From Rhynchopus sp. YZ270_cl-10 (taxonomy: Eukaryota; Euglenozoa; Diplonemea; Diplonemida; Diplonemidae), in contig OZ037902.1 of NCBI GenBank assembly GCA_964035575.1, positions 248,001-312,000 on the forward strand: a stretch of 64,000 nucleotides of DNA, in the 5' to 3' direction. A program made the position numbers and the translations under genes. Below the pieces are notes generated by a model. It searched no databases. It was not told the DNA's origin and saw nothing but the letters and a program-made list of their open reading frames with translations. Positions 11,339 to 22,300 of the stretch are shown here, one piece after another. The stretch's first letter is position 1. Each line of letters starts with the position of its first letter.

Positions 11339-12058
11339 TCACGCCTTATAGGTGTAGGAGCTCACGGTCTCCGAGTATGGGTCGTGCCTGAAGAGCAGGA
11401 GACGCGCCTGCGATGGGGAAGGCATTCCCTCCGACCGCGACTGTGATAGCGACATAGGCGAAGCAGTGCACTCTGTCGTGGTGTCCTCCGCGTCTTCCTC
11501 AGCGCCTTGCAGCGCCGCAGGCATCAACGCCACCATTTTCGCCTTGCGTCCCTTCCTCGGCCGCACCGTCACCAACTCTCTCAGACTCCTTGTGTTCAAC
11601 CGTTCTTCCTTCCCATTCACGGTCATCTCCTTCGGTACTGTCCCCCTCGCAAGAACATGAGGGCGTCCGCAATCCCCTTTGCACGACCCAGAGTAAAATC
11701 CGGGGCATTTCTTGTGGTTTTGGAGAAGGGTGACCCAGAGGGCACGGCAGACGAGACACCTCAAACGGACTCCGGGGAGGACACGCTTCCGGCGGGAGCG
11801 GGTCCAGCAGTTGTGTGAGCAGGTTGGGGTGTCGGTGGGCATTTCCTCTGGCTCAAAGGTGTTCGTACTGTACGTTGTGGTAGTAGACTCAGCGGAGGAC
11901 TCACCGTAGGAATCATGCGAATGCGTAGGCGAAGCTGTGTTGTAGGTGCGCCCATCCTTTGTGTCCACAGCGGAAGCGGTCGCACTGCAACAGTCTGGAA
12001 TCACCTCAACCGGGTTCAACCCAGCAACACGCGCGTGCTGCGACGAAGAAATCTTCAT
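11339..12058 (-). CDS. Hypothetical Cys-rich protein with CCCH-like motif
   Basis: A single open frame of 239 residues, a G+C-rich island in AT/homopolymer-rich surroundings, which supports real coding. I do not recognise the family. The N-terminal 75 residues are Ser/Thr-rich and low complexity. Residues about 80-140 hold a Cys/His cluster: CSHNC, then CLVC, then CPGFYSGSC followed by GDCGRPH. The last part (C-x7-C-x3-C-x3-H, with CP-x-F and G-x-C spacing) resembles a shortened CCCH zinc finger, the type that binds RNA. The region after it is basic (RPRKGRKAK) and then acidic (GAEEDAEDTTTE). The start is chosen because a C/T-rich tract ending in CAG lies about 65 bases upstream and no earlier in-frame ATG exists. 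Function is unknown; RNA binding is a guess from one motif. Confidence 0.6.
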   Translation of the reverse strand: MKISSSQHARVAGLNPVEVIPDCCSATASAVDTKDGRTYNTASPTHSHDSYGESSAESTTTTYSTNTFEPEEMPTDTPTCSHNCWTRSRRKRVLPGVRLRCLVCRALWVTLLQNHKKCPGFYSGSCKGDCGRPHVLARGTVPKEMTVNGKEERLNTRSLRELVTVRPRKGRKAKMVALMPAALQGAEEDAEDTTTECTASPMSLSQSRSEGMPSPSQARLLLFRHDPYSETVSSYTYKA

Positions 12059-12130
12059 TGTGTGTTGTATTTTTAAAAAAGAAAAAAAAAAGAGCTAAAA
12101 CTCTGGGGAGAACGGGGAGAAAAAAGCGAG
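12059..12130 (-). promoter_or_regulatory. Pyrimidine tract and AG before the 12058 start
   Basis: Minus strand TTTTCTCCCCGTTCTCCCCAG, followed by a second T-rich run before AATACAACACACAATG. Confidence 0.35.
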
Positions 12131-12480
12131 GAAAACCAAATACTCAGCGGCTATGGGGGTGGGGGATGGGGTGAGGGGGTGCGGAACGAAACACAGCTAA
12201 TTGGAGTGACGGTACACGCGGGTTGGTGTTGCGTCCCAAGGGAGGGGGGAAAAAAAGAGAATATAGGTCAAGAGCCTCGCTCCCAAAAGGGTGGGGGGGA
12301 AAAAAGGGGGTTTTATGGACGAGAAGAGATCCTGAGGGTGGTGTATTGTATTGTGTGGTGGGACAGTGAAAGGGAGAGGCAGGTTGTGCCAGCCACACCA
12401 AGAAGGGTTTTGAAAGGACCTTTTTGCTGTTTTTTTTTTTTGCTTTGTGCTCTGGGGTTCAGAGGATGCTAGAAGAAAAA

Positions 12481-12574
12481 GAGTTGAAATACAAAGCCCT
12501 CTCGCGAACAGTGTACCTTGGTGATATTACTGGTGGACCTCATCGGGATTTGGTGGATCATGCAGTCCTAGTTA
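12481..12574 (-). repeat. Family D element
   Basis: Head GTTGAAATACAAAGCCCTCT, middle CAGTGTACCTTGGTG, tail ATGCAGTCCTA. Confidence 0.7.
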
Positions 12575-13301
12575 GTTGGTCTGAGGCTGGCAAAAAGAGG
12601 AATACACAGCCATTGCATCTGACAAAAAAAAGGGGGGGGGGGGGGGGGGAGCGGGGAGCGGGGGAATTCGTTTTGGTTACTCGAGTTTTAAAAAAAGGGA
12701 AAATATCAAAAAATTGAAGAGAGAAAAAAAAAATAGATTTTGCTATACGTAACAGAGAAAGCGAGAGAAAAAAAAAGGGGGGGAAAGGCAGTGGAAGTGT
12801 GGTTATGGGTATGGGAGATGGAGAGAGGTCACATTTGTTCGCCTTTGTTTTTTGTTGTTTAGTTTCGTTCGATTTTTTTTTTTTTTTTTTCATTGAAAAA
12901 AAGGGTGCTGGGGTGGTGTGCAGACGCCTCTTGTGATCGCCACACCGTGCAGTGTGCACTTTTCCACCCATTGCAAAAGAAAAAAGAAAAACTGAAAAAA
13001 TTGGTAACGTATTTGAGTGCCACCACCTTGTCTGGCACTCCACACTAAATTTTCCATTTGCAGTAGTTTTTTTTTGTAGTCCTCCACAAATCGCCCCGAC
13101 AGGCTAAATGAATTTCAAAGGAAGAGATGCAGATCAATGCTGCATTACTAATTACCCCTTTTTTTTTTGGAAATCTGTTCGCCAGGTGCCTTTCAGACAG
13201 TCTTCACTTCACTATCTAGAACATTGTTTGTTTTACCTTATCGTATGTTTCCCCTGTGTTTAGTCTCATACTTTAGTCCAAATTGTGCATTTTTTATTTT
13301 T

Positions 13302-13344
13302 TTGAAGAATTGCTGGAATAGTATAGTTGCCAAGCTCCGCTGTC
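13302..13344 (-). repeat. Family A hairpin, copy 7 (short)
   Basis: GAAGAATTGCTGGAATAGTATAG then CCAAGCTCCGCTG. Confidence 0.6.
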
Positions 13345-14152
13345 TTTTGAAGACCAGACAGCACACCCCATCCATCTACATTCGTTTTTTTTTTTTTTTT
13401 CGTTTTTTTACTTGTTTTGTTCGTATTTTCTGTTTATTTTATCAAAAATGAAATTCGTTCGTTCGGACGGATTTTTGACATATTTTAAAAATATTTGTTA
13501 GGGGAAGACGCGGCAGAGACCGTTCCAAGAGCAACTCGCAGAACAATGAACCACAGGTTCAAAAGAAAAGTTGACAAAAAAAAATACTCACTTCACCTAG
13601 AAGAACCGTAGACAGAGGACAAAACATTTTTTTCCCCTCGTTTAGTGGTGCATCCCATGTACCGGTAACATAATACTAACCGTAAAAAAGGTCAACCCAA
13701 AAGGTCAAACATTGATACGGCCACCCTATGGTAGCGGTACGGTATATTGAATTACACCTTATGTGAGACGTACCTATATAGGTCACCTCTCCCACTCTTT
13801 TTTTTTGTGTGCTAAATGCTGCAATATTTCTCATAGTTTTTTTAGCATTCGCAACAATCAGACTCAGACTGTATTGTATTTGCGATATTTACCTCTCGGG
13901 GGTTGTTCCTCTGCACAATCCTTTCTGTTGTGAAAGAAAGCTTTGATTGCCTCGTTGAGTTGAATAGAACGGTTAAGGGAAAGGGTGGTGTTTGGTGCAC
14001 AGTGACTATTTGAATGAAAGCATGGATTCCCCTGTATTTGAGAAGAAAAAAAACAGGAGGTAGATGTAGCGTTCTCTATTCCCGCTTGCGCGTGGCGGGC
14101 TTTCGCGTGGGTATGTGGGGTTGTGGAAAGACAACGACAGAGTTGACAGTAC

Positions 14153-14293
14153 TGCACTGAAACAGTAATGGTGGCAGTATTTGTGATAGGAGCCCATTGG
14201 AATACGCAAAATACATCACAATACACAGTATTTTGATGTATTTTGCGCATTCCAATGGGCTCTCATCACAATACTGCCACTAAAACAGTGCCT
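14153..14293. mobile_element. 141-bp foldback
   Basis: Arms of about 50 bp starting GTGGCAGTATT pair around CACAATACACAG, and GCACTG/CAGTGC extends the stem outside. Arm identity is over 90 percent. Confidence 0.7.
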
Positions 14294-14623
14294 TTTGGGG
14301 GAAACGGGATGGAACTTCAGAATTTTGTGAACAAATTATTGGCCCAGAACAGAAAAAAGGGGTGGTCATAGAAATATGTGAAGTGTTCTGAAAACCAAAA
14401 AAAAAAAGTTGTCACGCTAAAATCACATTTTATAGGGGGGAAACAAACCCCGTATATAATTCGCTGACAAATAACAGAAGAAAGAACAAAAGAGTGAAGA
14501 AGTATCGCATGTCGAACCGAAACCACAATATTGGGATCCGGGCCCTCCCCTATTAAGAGATTAGCTTGAGCACATATTGCAGGAAGAAAGGGCATACATG
14601 TGTTGGAAGGGGAAAAAAGGGTT

Positions 14624-14713
14624 GTCTTGAAATACAAAGCCCTCTCGTGACAGTGTACCTTGGTGTATGACCGTCTGTACCGGGGGGTGGACACCCAACC
14701 ATTGCAAGCCCTA
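14624..14713 (-). repeat. Family D element
   Basis: Full head and GTGGACACCCAACCATTGCA tail. Confidence 0.75.
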
Positions 14714-15012
14714 CAAAAAAAAAGTGAGGTTGATAGTGCAAAACGCATCTGGGATGTATTCCGTGGGGGTATCAAACCAAGTGTTGAACCGAGTAATTTC
14801 CCAAAAAAAAAGGGGGAAGGGAAGGGGGTGTTTTCCCAGGTCTCTCTTCTCTCTTTCTAGCTGAGTCGTTTTTTTTTTTTTGGGACTTCGCAGATATACT
14901 TCAACGCCGGAAGCAAAATTCTACTGATTTTATTGTTTTTTTTTTTGTCTCGACCCTATTCAACCAATCGCAAAGCAGGGAGGCTGGAGGCAGGGAAAAG
15001 GTGAAGAATATG

Positions 15013-15144
15013 CATACAATGCAAAAAGGCCGAATCGGCCTCGCTAAGGCCTGCTGAGGCGTGGTTGTAAGTATTAGCACGCCTCAGCCACGCCTCAGAT
15101 AGATTTTCCAGACCTATTTTCAGTCAGCCTCGTTGCATTGTATG
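15013..15144. mobile_element. 132-bp palindromic MITE-like element
   Basis: Ends CATACAATGCAA and TTGCATTGTATG are a perfect 12-bp inverted pair. Inside are GGCCGAATCGGCC and GAGGCGTGG/CCACGCCTC palindromes. Confidence 0.6.
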
Positions 15145-15216
15145 AAAATAAAAGGGGGACAGCTTTTGAACTAAAAAGAATGTGACAAAAAAAAGAGCGT
15201 TGTTTATTTTTGTAGT

Positions 15217-15250
15217 GTCGGCAATCACCCTATCCTAGGATGAATCGGCT
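15217..15250. repeat. Family F hairpin (short)
   Basis: GTGTCGGCAATCACCCTA then TCCTAGGATGA. Confidence 0.5.
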
Positions 15251-15279
15251 GAACATTTCTTTCCCCCCCCCCCCCCCCC

Positions 15280-16471
15280 TAGGGGGTACGACTCCAGCCA
15301 TTTTTTGCGCACGGAAAATTCATTTGGCATTATCTGGTCATCTCCAAGGCAACTGCGGGTGAAAAACACCCTCAGAGTGGGTCACAGGGGGCCTGTGGGT
15401 CGAAAAACGACCCAGAAGCCACCCCAGAATACAAAAAAATGGAAAAAAATAGTGAAAAAACGGCTTTTTTCACGTTTTGGCCACTTTGGGCAAAATAGCG
15501 ATTTTTCGAGAAAAAAATCAAAAACCGGGATATTTTTTGACATCACAAAGCCTCCTTTGGCACAAATATACCCCAAAAGTGGCCTGTGAGTCCATTCCAA
15601 CCTGTTTTGGACATATTTGACACTTTTGGAAGTGTTTTTTTGGTGTTTTTAGGTCAAAAAAATTCCCAAGACGTCCCCAAGACATCCCCAAGACACTTTG
15701 CACACCCCCTGTTACGGTCATATTTTTTTCGTTTTTTTGCCTGAAACCCCCAAAATACCCCTCCCGGACCCCACATAGTCCCGAATATCCATCACACACC
15801 CACTCAGAGTGAGTAGAAGCACCCCAAAAAAAATATTTTTTAAAGCCCTAAAATTGTGCTTCAGTTTCGGCAGCATCCATGTTGAAGTTGAAGGGCTTTA
15901 AAAAATATTTTTTTTGGGGTGCTTCTACTCACTCTGAGTGGGTGTGTGATGGATATTCGGGACTATGTGGGGTCCGGGAGGGGTATTTTGGGGGTTTCAG
16001 GCAAAAAAACGAAAAAAATATGACCGTAACAGGGGGTGTGCAAAGTGTCTTGGGGATGTCTTGGGGACGTCTTGGGCATTTTTTTGACCTAAAAACACCA
16101 AAAAAACACTTCCAAAAGTGTCAAATATGTCCAAAACAGGTTGGAATGGACTCACAGGCCACTTTTGGGGTATATTTGTGCCAAAGGAGGCTTTGTGATG
16201 TCAAAAAATATCCCGGTTTTTGATTTTTTTCTCGAAAAATCGCTATTTTGCCCAAAGTGGCCAAAACGTGAAAAAAGCCGTTTTTTCACTATTTTTTTCC
16301 ATTTTTTTGTATTCTGGGGTGGCTTCTGGGTCGTTTTTCGACCCACAGGCCCCCTGTGACCCACTCTGAGGGTGTTTTTCACCCGCAGTTGCCTTGGAGA
16401 TGGCCAGATAATGCCAAATGAATTTTCCGTGCGTTTGGTCCCAGCCAAAATGGCTGGAGTCGTATCCCCTA
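15280..16471. mobile_element. Long-arm foldback element, 1.2 kb
   Basis: Two arms of about 570 bp (15282-15849 and 15892-16469) are near-identical reverse complements around a 42-bp spacer. The ends read TAGGGG(G/A)TACGACTCCAGCC. The arms differ by a few substitutions and one small indel near the outer end. Both flanks are runs of exactly 17 C. Either the target duplication is TA (Tc1/mariner-like) or it is part of the C run. No gene inside. Confidence 0.8.
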
Positions 16472-16634
16472 CCCCCCCCCCCCCCCCCGCCCGCCCTACA
16501 ATAACCAAGCACCCACCCTTGGTGTATGGGAGGGGTCTGGTACTTCGATGTTGGCCCAAAAGCCTTTTTCCCCCCGCAATCCTCCCGAATAGACAATAGA
16601 CTATCGAGTGAAAGCGTTAAACAAAAAAAAAAAG

Positions 16635-16720
16635 GTTGAAATGTGCTAAAACGCTCAGTCGAGCTCATGCAAAGGGTAGGACGTGGGTAGTCTATACCAT
16701 AAGAGAAGGGAGGCGGTTTC
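16635..16720. repeat. Family E element
   Basis: GTTGAAATGTGCTAAAACGC, CAGTCGAGCTCATGC, then ACCATAAGAGAAGGGAGG. Confidence 0.7.
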
Positions 16721-17046
16721 ACACTACCGCTCTGCTGCGTTAAAAAAAAAATATATGAAAGCTTTGAAAAAAGATGGAACGTGCCGTTCTCGACATATCT
16801 AGCAAATCATACAAGCTGGGGGGTGAAGTCCAACAACTTTACCGCTATTTTTTTTCGTTAGATTTTCTCGTTTGAGCAGCATTAAATGAGCCACACGGGA
16901 CACACCAATATACACACAAAATCTGCAACCCAAAAGAAGACTAATATGGTGTGGCGGACCAGACAATTCCAACCCCCTTTTTGGGCCATTCTTGGCCATC
17001 CAAAACCGCAAAATCCGCCACACCATAAAAGAAAAAAAGAAGCAAG

Positions 17047-17085
17047 GTTTGTAAGATAAACCTAATCCTCTCATGCTCAGTCTTC
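17047..17085 (-). repeat. Family B hairpin
   Basis: TTTGTAAGATAAACCTAATCC, TCTCATG, CTCAGTC; loop carries CTCTCAT. Confidence 0.65.
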
Positions 17086-17097
17086 AATAAAAGAAAA

Positions 17098-17139
17098 GTT
17101 TATAAGATGATCCTAAGCCTCTCGTGATTAGCCACCTTA
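17098..17139 (-). repeat. Family B hairpin (tandem with previous)
   Basis: TAAGATGATCCTAAGCCTCT, CGTGATTAGCCACCTTA. Confidence 0.8.
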
Positions 17140-17420
17140 CTAAATAAAAAGAATAAAAAGAGTACCCTTATAAAAAGGGTGGAAAGATAGCATTCCTGTA
17201 TCACCCTACAAAACCACAATTTTGTTTTTTCCTTCCCTACTGGAAACTACTTTCCAGTCGAAAAAAAAAAGGGGGGGGGGGAAGGAAAAACACACTGTAA
17301 AAGAGGAATATACGGGTGAAAAAATAGGGGAGAGATTTTGAAAAAGATGAAGGTGCCTCGGGGCACGCACGGTACATCTTTTAGAAGAACCCTTGAAAGA
17401 GAGAGAAAAAAAAAAAAAAA

Positions 17421-17488
17421 CTGTAGTTATTGATGCAGGCACCTCCGACCGACCCACGTACGATGCCAGCCATCCGGATGAAAGCACA
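17421..17488. repeat. Family G element
   Basis: Same ends as the copy at 10286, with an 8-bp insertion in the middle. Confidence 0.75.
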
Positions 17489-17582
17489 AAGTACCCTGCG
17501 GCTAAATGTAAAAAAAATCCTTATCACAAAAGGAGTCAATACGACGGTTGGTTTAGTCATCTCGCAACAATCATAGAAAGTT

Positions 17583-17623
17583 GAGTTGAAATACAAAGCC
17601 CTCTCGTGGCTGTGTACATAAAA
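17583..17623 (-). repeat. Family D element (head only)
   Basis: GTTGAAATACAAAGCCCTCT, CGTGGCTGTGTAC. Confidence 0.65.
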
Positions 17624-17929
17624 AGAGGACTTTGTGGGGCAGTGATAGGCACAGAAACACCCATCTAAGGTAAAAGGGAATTTGAAAGCACACAAAAAAA
17701 AAGGATAAAAAGTACGCTTCTTCAGATAAGCGAGGGTACTCGATAGTACCTAGAAAATCATTGTTTTTTTCCCCACCTTTGGTGGTATACGAGGAGGGTT
17801 TCACAACGTCTCACAGCTTTGCTTGACTTATGTGGGTTGTGAAAAGTTGTGCAACGCTGTGAAAAATTGTTTAACTCCGCCCCCCATTTTGCACCAACCT
17901 TTGGAGCTTCTTTCTTCTGAGAAAAAAAA

Positions 17930-17972
17930 GGTTTATAAGATGACCCTAAGCATCTCATGCTTAGTCACCTTA
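17930..17972 (-). repeat. Family B hairpin
   Basis: CTAAGC, loop ATCTCAT, GCTTAG, with flanking TAAGATGA/TCACCTTA. Confidence 0.8.
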
Positions 17973-18328
17973 AAAAATCAGGGAAATGCCAAATCGACAA
18001 CCTTTTGTGATCCACACGAAGCCACTGTCACTTCGCCTCTGTTCTCTCGTTCTCTTTATTCACTGGACCCAAAGAAATAAACACAACGAACCGAATGGGG
18101 ATAGGGGGAGCTTTCATGGAATGTGGGCGAAGGGACGGGAGAGTCAGAGTCCCCCTCAGGGGGGACTCAGGGGGGAGTGGGAGAGAGTAAACATGGATAG
18201 AACTTACCAGTACAAACGATAAAACCGGGCAAAAAAAAAAAAAATCCCCCTCCACCCCCGCAAAAAGCAAAATTCATAAAGTCGTCCCCCGAAGCTTGCC
18301 CAGTCGCGGAGGGGGGAAATTTTTGAAA

Positions 18329-18364
18329 GATTATTTCATACTTTCTTTTCTAAAGAAAGATGAA
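18329..18364. repeat. Family J hairpin
   Basis: GATTATTTCATACTTTC; stem CTTTCTTT/AAAGAAAG. Confidence 0.6.
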
Positions 18365-18408
18365 AAAAAAAATGTGTCGTAGCGTACACAATATCTGTAA
18401 CAGAGAAA

Positions 18409-18443
18409 GGTGATGACGGTGAGAAGCCTCGGGCTTCGCCACC
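18409..18443 (-). repeat. Family B-like hairpin (covaried stem)
   Basis: GGTGA-GAAGCC, loop TCG, GGCTTC-GCCACC. The inner stem differs completely from CTAAGC yet pairs perfectly. Confidence 0.6.
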
Positions 18444-18455
18444 TTGAAACAAAGT

Positions 18456-18505
18456 AGAGTTGAAATACAAAAAGCCCTCTCACGATAGTGTACCTTATGA
18501 CCAAT
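18456..18505 (-). repeat. Family D element (head only)
   Basis: Has a two-base insertion in the AAA run; loop CTCTCACG. Confidence 0.65.
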
Positions 18506-19314
18506 ATTCCCGTTGATATTGAACGGTGTTGAAAAGGCTATGAAAAAATGAATACTTTTGCGGAAAATTTGTGTGTCAAAAGCGACACAAAAAACACTGT
18601 ACTTTTTGGAAGAAAAAAATGAAATTGTTGCTTCTCGTGTGCAACGTTGGCTCCAGAAGCCATTTTTGTTGCACTAAAAGCCCCTCCCCCCCCAAACACC
18701 ACCCCTGATCCAAACCGTACAAATTGTGAAGTTGTCATAAACATGAACACGACACAACAAAATAGGGCCATATTCTGCGCAAATAATTACCCTCATTAGG
18801 CAGCAACAACACAACACACACCCCACCACCCCCCAACAAAAAACACACAACACAGCTAGGAATATGGGATCACGTTTCACTTCGCGATCGGATAGACCTA
18901 TTCGACCCACCTCTGTTGAGCGACCTGTGTATGGGGGTTTGAAAATGTTTTTTGTATGTTTTGAAAGTGCTTTGTGCTCTGTTTAATTGTGCTTGATAGT
19001 TTTGCAGACGTGGAGTTGGAGAGGCGGTGTATGGGGGTGTTTTGACAAATAATTTTTCCACTGCGGGGAGAGAGGAACTAAACCCACCCGGTCTGCCAGG
19101 GTGGGAGCCCTGGCTGTTGTTTTAACCAAACTACAGCATATTGCGGGGTTGCTTTGTTGGTTTTTCTGAAACATTGTAGGGCACTTAATGACATAACCTC
19201 GGAACCATTCACAAAAGTATTTCAACAAAATATATTACACATCCTCTCGACGTTTGGAAGAAACCCAGACGAAAGGGGTTTGGAGGGAAGAGTTTAATTC
19301 TTGAACGCACTCAG

Positions 19315-22300
19315 TCAAAAAAAAAAATCCATAAAAAACACATACAAACGCCTCTCTAACGACGCCTCCGACGCACGGTGCGCATGCAGCCGCGAGGAGA
19401 TGCTGAGCTCCCTCTCGCGCTCCTCCTTCTCACGCTTCTGCTTCTCCTTCGCCTCCTTCTTCTCCTTGCGCTTCTGGTCCTTCAGCTTTGTGTACTGCTT
19501 CAGACGCTCCTCGTCTATGCGTCGGTCTTCTGAGTCCTTTGGCACATCAGACGGCGTCACGAAGAACGCAGGCGGGATGGTCGACGCCACATTCACCTCT
19601 GGCGCAAGCCGTGACAGCGCTGGCGGGGCCACCACAGCCCCGATACGGTGCTTCTCATACGCCGAGTCGGTCACCTGCAGAGCACTCGAGATGTGCCCCT
19701 TGCCCTGCACCCAGCCTACGATGTCAAGCACACCGCTCTGGTTGAACACATACTTCACACAAATGTCGATCTCACCTGCCTTGCATTTGGGTAGTCCCTC
19801 TGTGATAATGGCAAAGTTGGGAATCTGTTGAATCATGGCAGCATCTCACTCATCCTATGAATGCACGCTGCACTATACAGAGAGGAAAAAATCACTCAAA
19901 GAAAACGTTTTTTTTTGATCCCTTCGCTATCATATCGGTACATGATAAATTGGGTGAAAATATGGCCCAAAAATAAGGGTTGAAACTGAGTGTGGCCATA
20001 CCAATGGTGCACGACCCCAGGAAGAAGTTGTCAGAGGCACGCTGCTGCTCACCTTGGTAGATAGCTATCTGCATGGCGTCCTGCTCGTCCTCGGTGGTGT
20101 GGTACACGAAGTAGCGCTCCAGGCTGTGGTGGTGGTGGTAGAAAAAAAAGGGTCAAATGACAACTCTAAGTCTCGTTTCGTCACCTCAGAAAGCGGTGGA
20201 GGTGGAGGAGGTGGAGGGGGTGTGGTGGTCAGCGCAAGTAGGACACCAAAGTGTCCCAGGTTCGTAGTCGCAGGCATTCGTCAAAGCCATTCGGAAGAGG
20301 GAGACTGCTGATAGATCATCATGCCACAGAGGTAAGAGAGGGGGGGGTTTGGGAGGTCGCACTGCACAAAGTAGGTGCAGGTGTATTGTTGGCAGGGGGG
20401 AAATATGTGTGTTTTGTTGTCAGATAGAGCGTGTTTTTTTAACATTCCCGCAAAGGAGTCCGTTTAAAGATACGCAATGAATAATAGTAGAATATCATGT
20501 GCTCGGTTAATCATTCGAGATGAATGTGTAAAGGAAAAGACACAACTCAGACGGGTAACGGGGTTATGTTCGATGTTACAAGCTATCCCGCATGTGGATC
20601 TGTGGGACCGGAGAGTGGTTTGTCATCATTTGGTGTGTGTTGCAAAAAAGTAGATTTTATTGAAGAGAAATCTCCGCTGATGAATTTACTCACTCCACGC
20701 ACATACAGCCTTGGGCGAGTCTAGGTACAGCGTTATATTTTATGATAACACTTGATGTTATTTGAGCAAACATCTCTCTGACAAGGTACCACGTAACACC
20801 GTTTGCACGCCGTTAAGAGGAACGTCAAAAAGAGGAATAAGGCCTCGGAGTATAGGGCGAAGGTAAAAAGGGTAGGACACAACTCAGACGGGTAACGGGG
20901 TTATGTTCGATGTTACAAGCTATCCCGCATGTAGATCTGTGGGACCGGAGAGTGGTTTGTCATCATGGGTGTCTCTCCTTTGCCTCATTGCCCTCCTATT
21001 TTGATACAACCCCTTCACAGTCATAGTGCACCTTGCCACACCCCCTCTCGCCTCAAGAAAATTGTTTCATATACTAATTATTCTACTGAATAGAAGGCAG
21101 AATAGGGTGCACTAAATGTAACCCAAACTTTGAAAATTGAAGAAATCACTATTTTTTCCCCCCACATACCGCTGTGTAATTGGTATACGTGTATTCCGCG
21201 GGATCACTACACAGTACTGATCATCCTTGAGGGCCACCCCTATTGTCTGCGGGACGACGTCAGAGATGAGGGGAAGGGAAGGGGCTGGGACACGGCTTTC
21301 TATTTCAAGCATGGTAGCGGCTTTGATGGCAGCACCTTGAGCGTTGATCTCGTTGGGCGCCTCGGTGCGGACAATGAAGGCCTTGAAGCCTTTGAAGAAG
21401 GCGTCGATGGAGTCTTGGATCTTCTTCATCTTTGTCCCCCCGCCTACGAGAACCACGTCGTCTATGCTGGCTCGGTGCAGGCCACTCTCCTTCAATATAG
21501 CCTCCATCTTCTTTATTGCCTTTAATACTAATTTTGAACAAATTGAGTCCATCCTCGCGCGAGTCAGAGACCCTTGAAAGAGATTCCCGGCAATCTCAAT
21601 CTCGAAGGACTGGGTTGCAATGCCTGATAGCGCCTCTTTCACTTCTTGGCATTTTTGCTTGAGTTTAATCTCTTCAAAGACCGTGAGCTTGACCATGCCG
21701 TCTGCCCAGGTGGGGATGCCCGGGAATTTCTTGGAGATGTCGGCACGGAAGTAGTCGTACAACGCCACGTCGTATTGTTCACCACCAATCTCGCCATCGA
21801 CGCCGGTGGCAAGAATCTGAAAGTCTTTTCCGTCCATGTATACCGCACTCACATCAAGCGTGCCGCCACCCAAATCGAAGACAACAATGTTCTTCTTTTG
21901 CCACAAATTTTCATCCGCCTTAACAACGTGCAGGCCACATGCTATCGCTGCCGCAGTCGGTTCGGACAGCACCATCAATACATGGAGTCCTGCCAGCTCG
22001 CCGGCCTTTCGGGTGCTCTCCTTTTGTTCGTCCGTGAACGTTGCGGGGACGGTGATGACAGCGTCTCTGACGTCGCGTCGGAGATGGTCGGCTATTGCTA
22101 TGTTTTTGACGTGTTCTAACAGAATAGAGGCAACCTGCTCTGGTGTGAGCAGACCCTTGGAGGTGGGGGCGTGCGCCACATCGAAGGAACACATGCCGTG
22201 TTCATCAGGGCGGACTTTGTAGAGGAAGCGCTCTGCTTCGCTTTCTGCCTTTTGGTCGTAGGGGCGGGCGATCCACATCTTGGTGCTGTGTACGGTGTCG

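Larger units (their letters stand above)
12131..19314. other. Gene-free region with foldback elements
   Basis: No supported gene in 7.2 kb. It contains the 1.2-kb foldback element (15280-16471), two small foldbacks (14153-14293, 15013-15144) and many hairpin copies (families A, B, D, E, F, G, J). Nothing else is recognisable in 18500-19300. Confidence 0.65.

Noticed and set aside
20541-20734. Repeat K as a 5S rRNA, SL RNA or tRNA gene
   Set aside because: No 5S internal boxes, no Sm-site like AATTTTTGG, no cloverleaf or known leader sequence that I can recognise.
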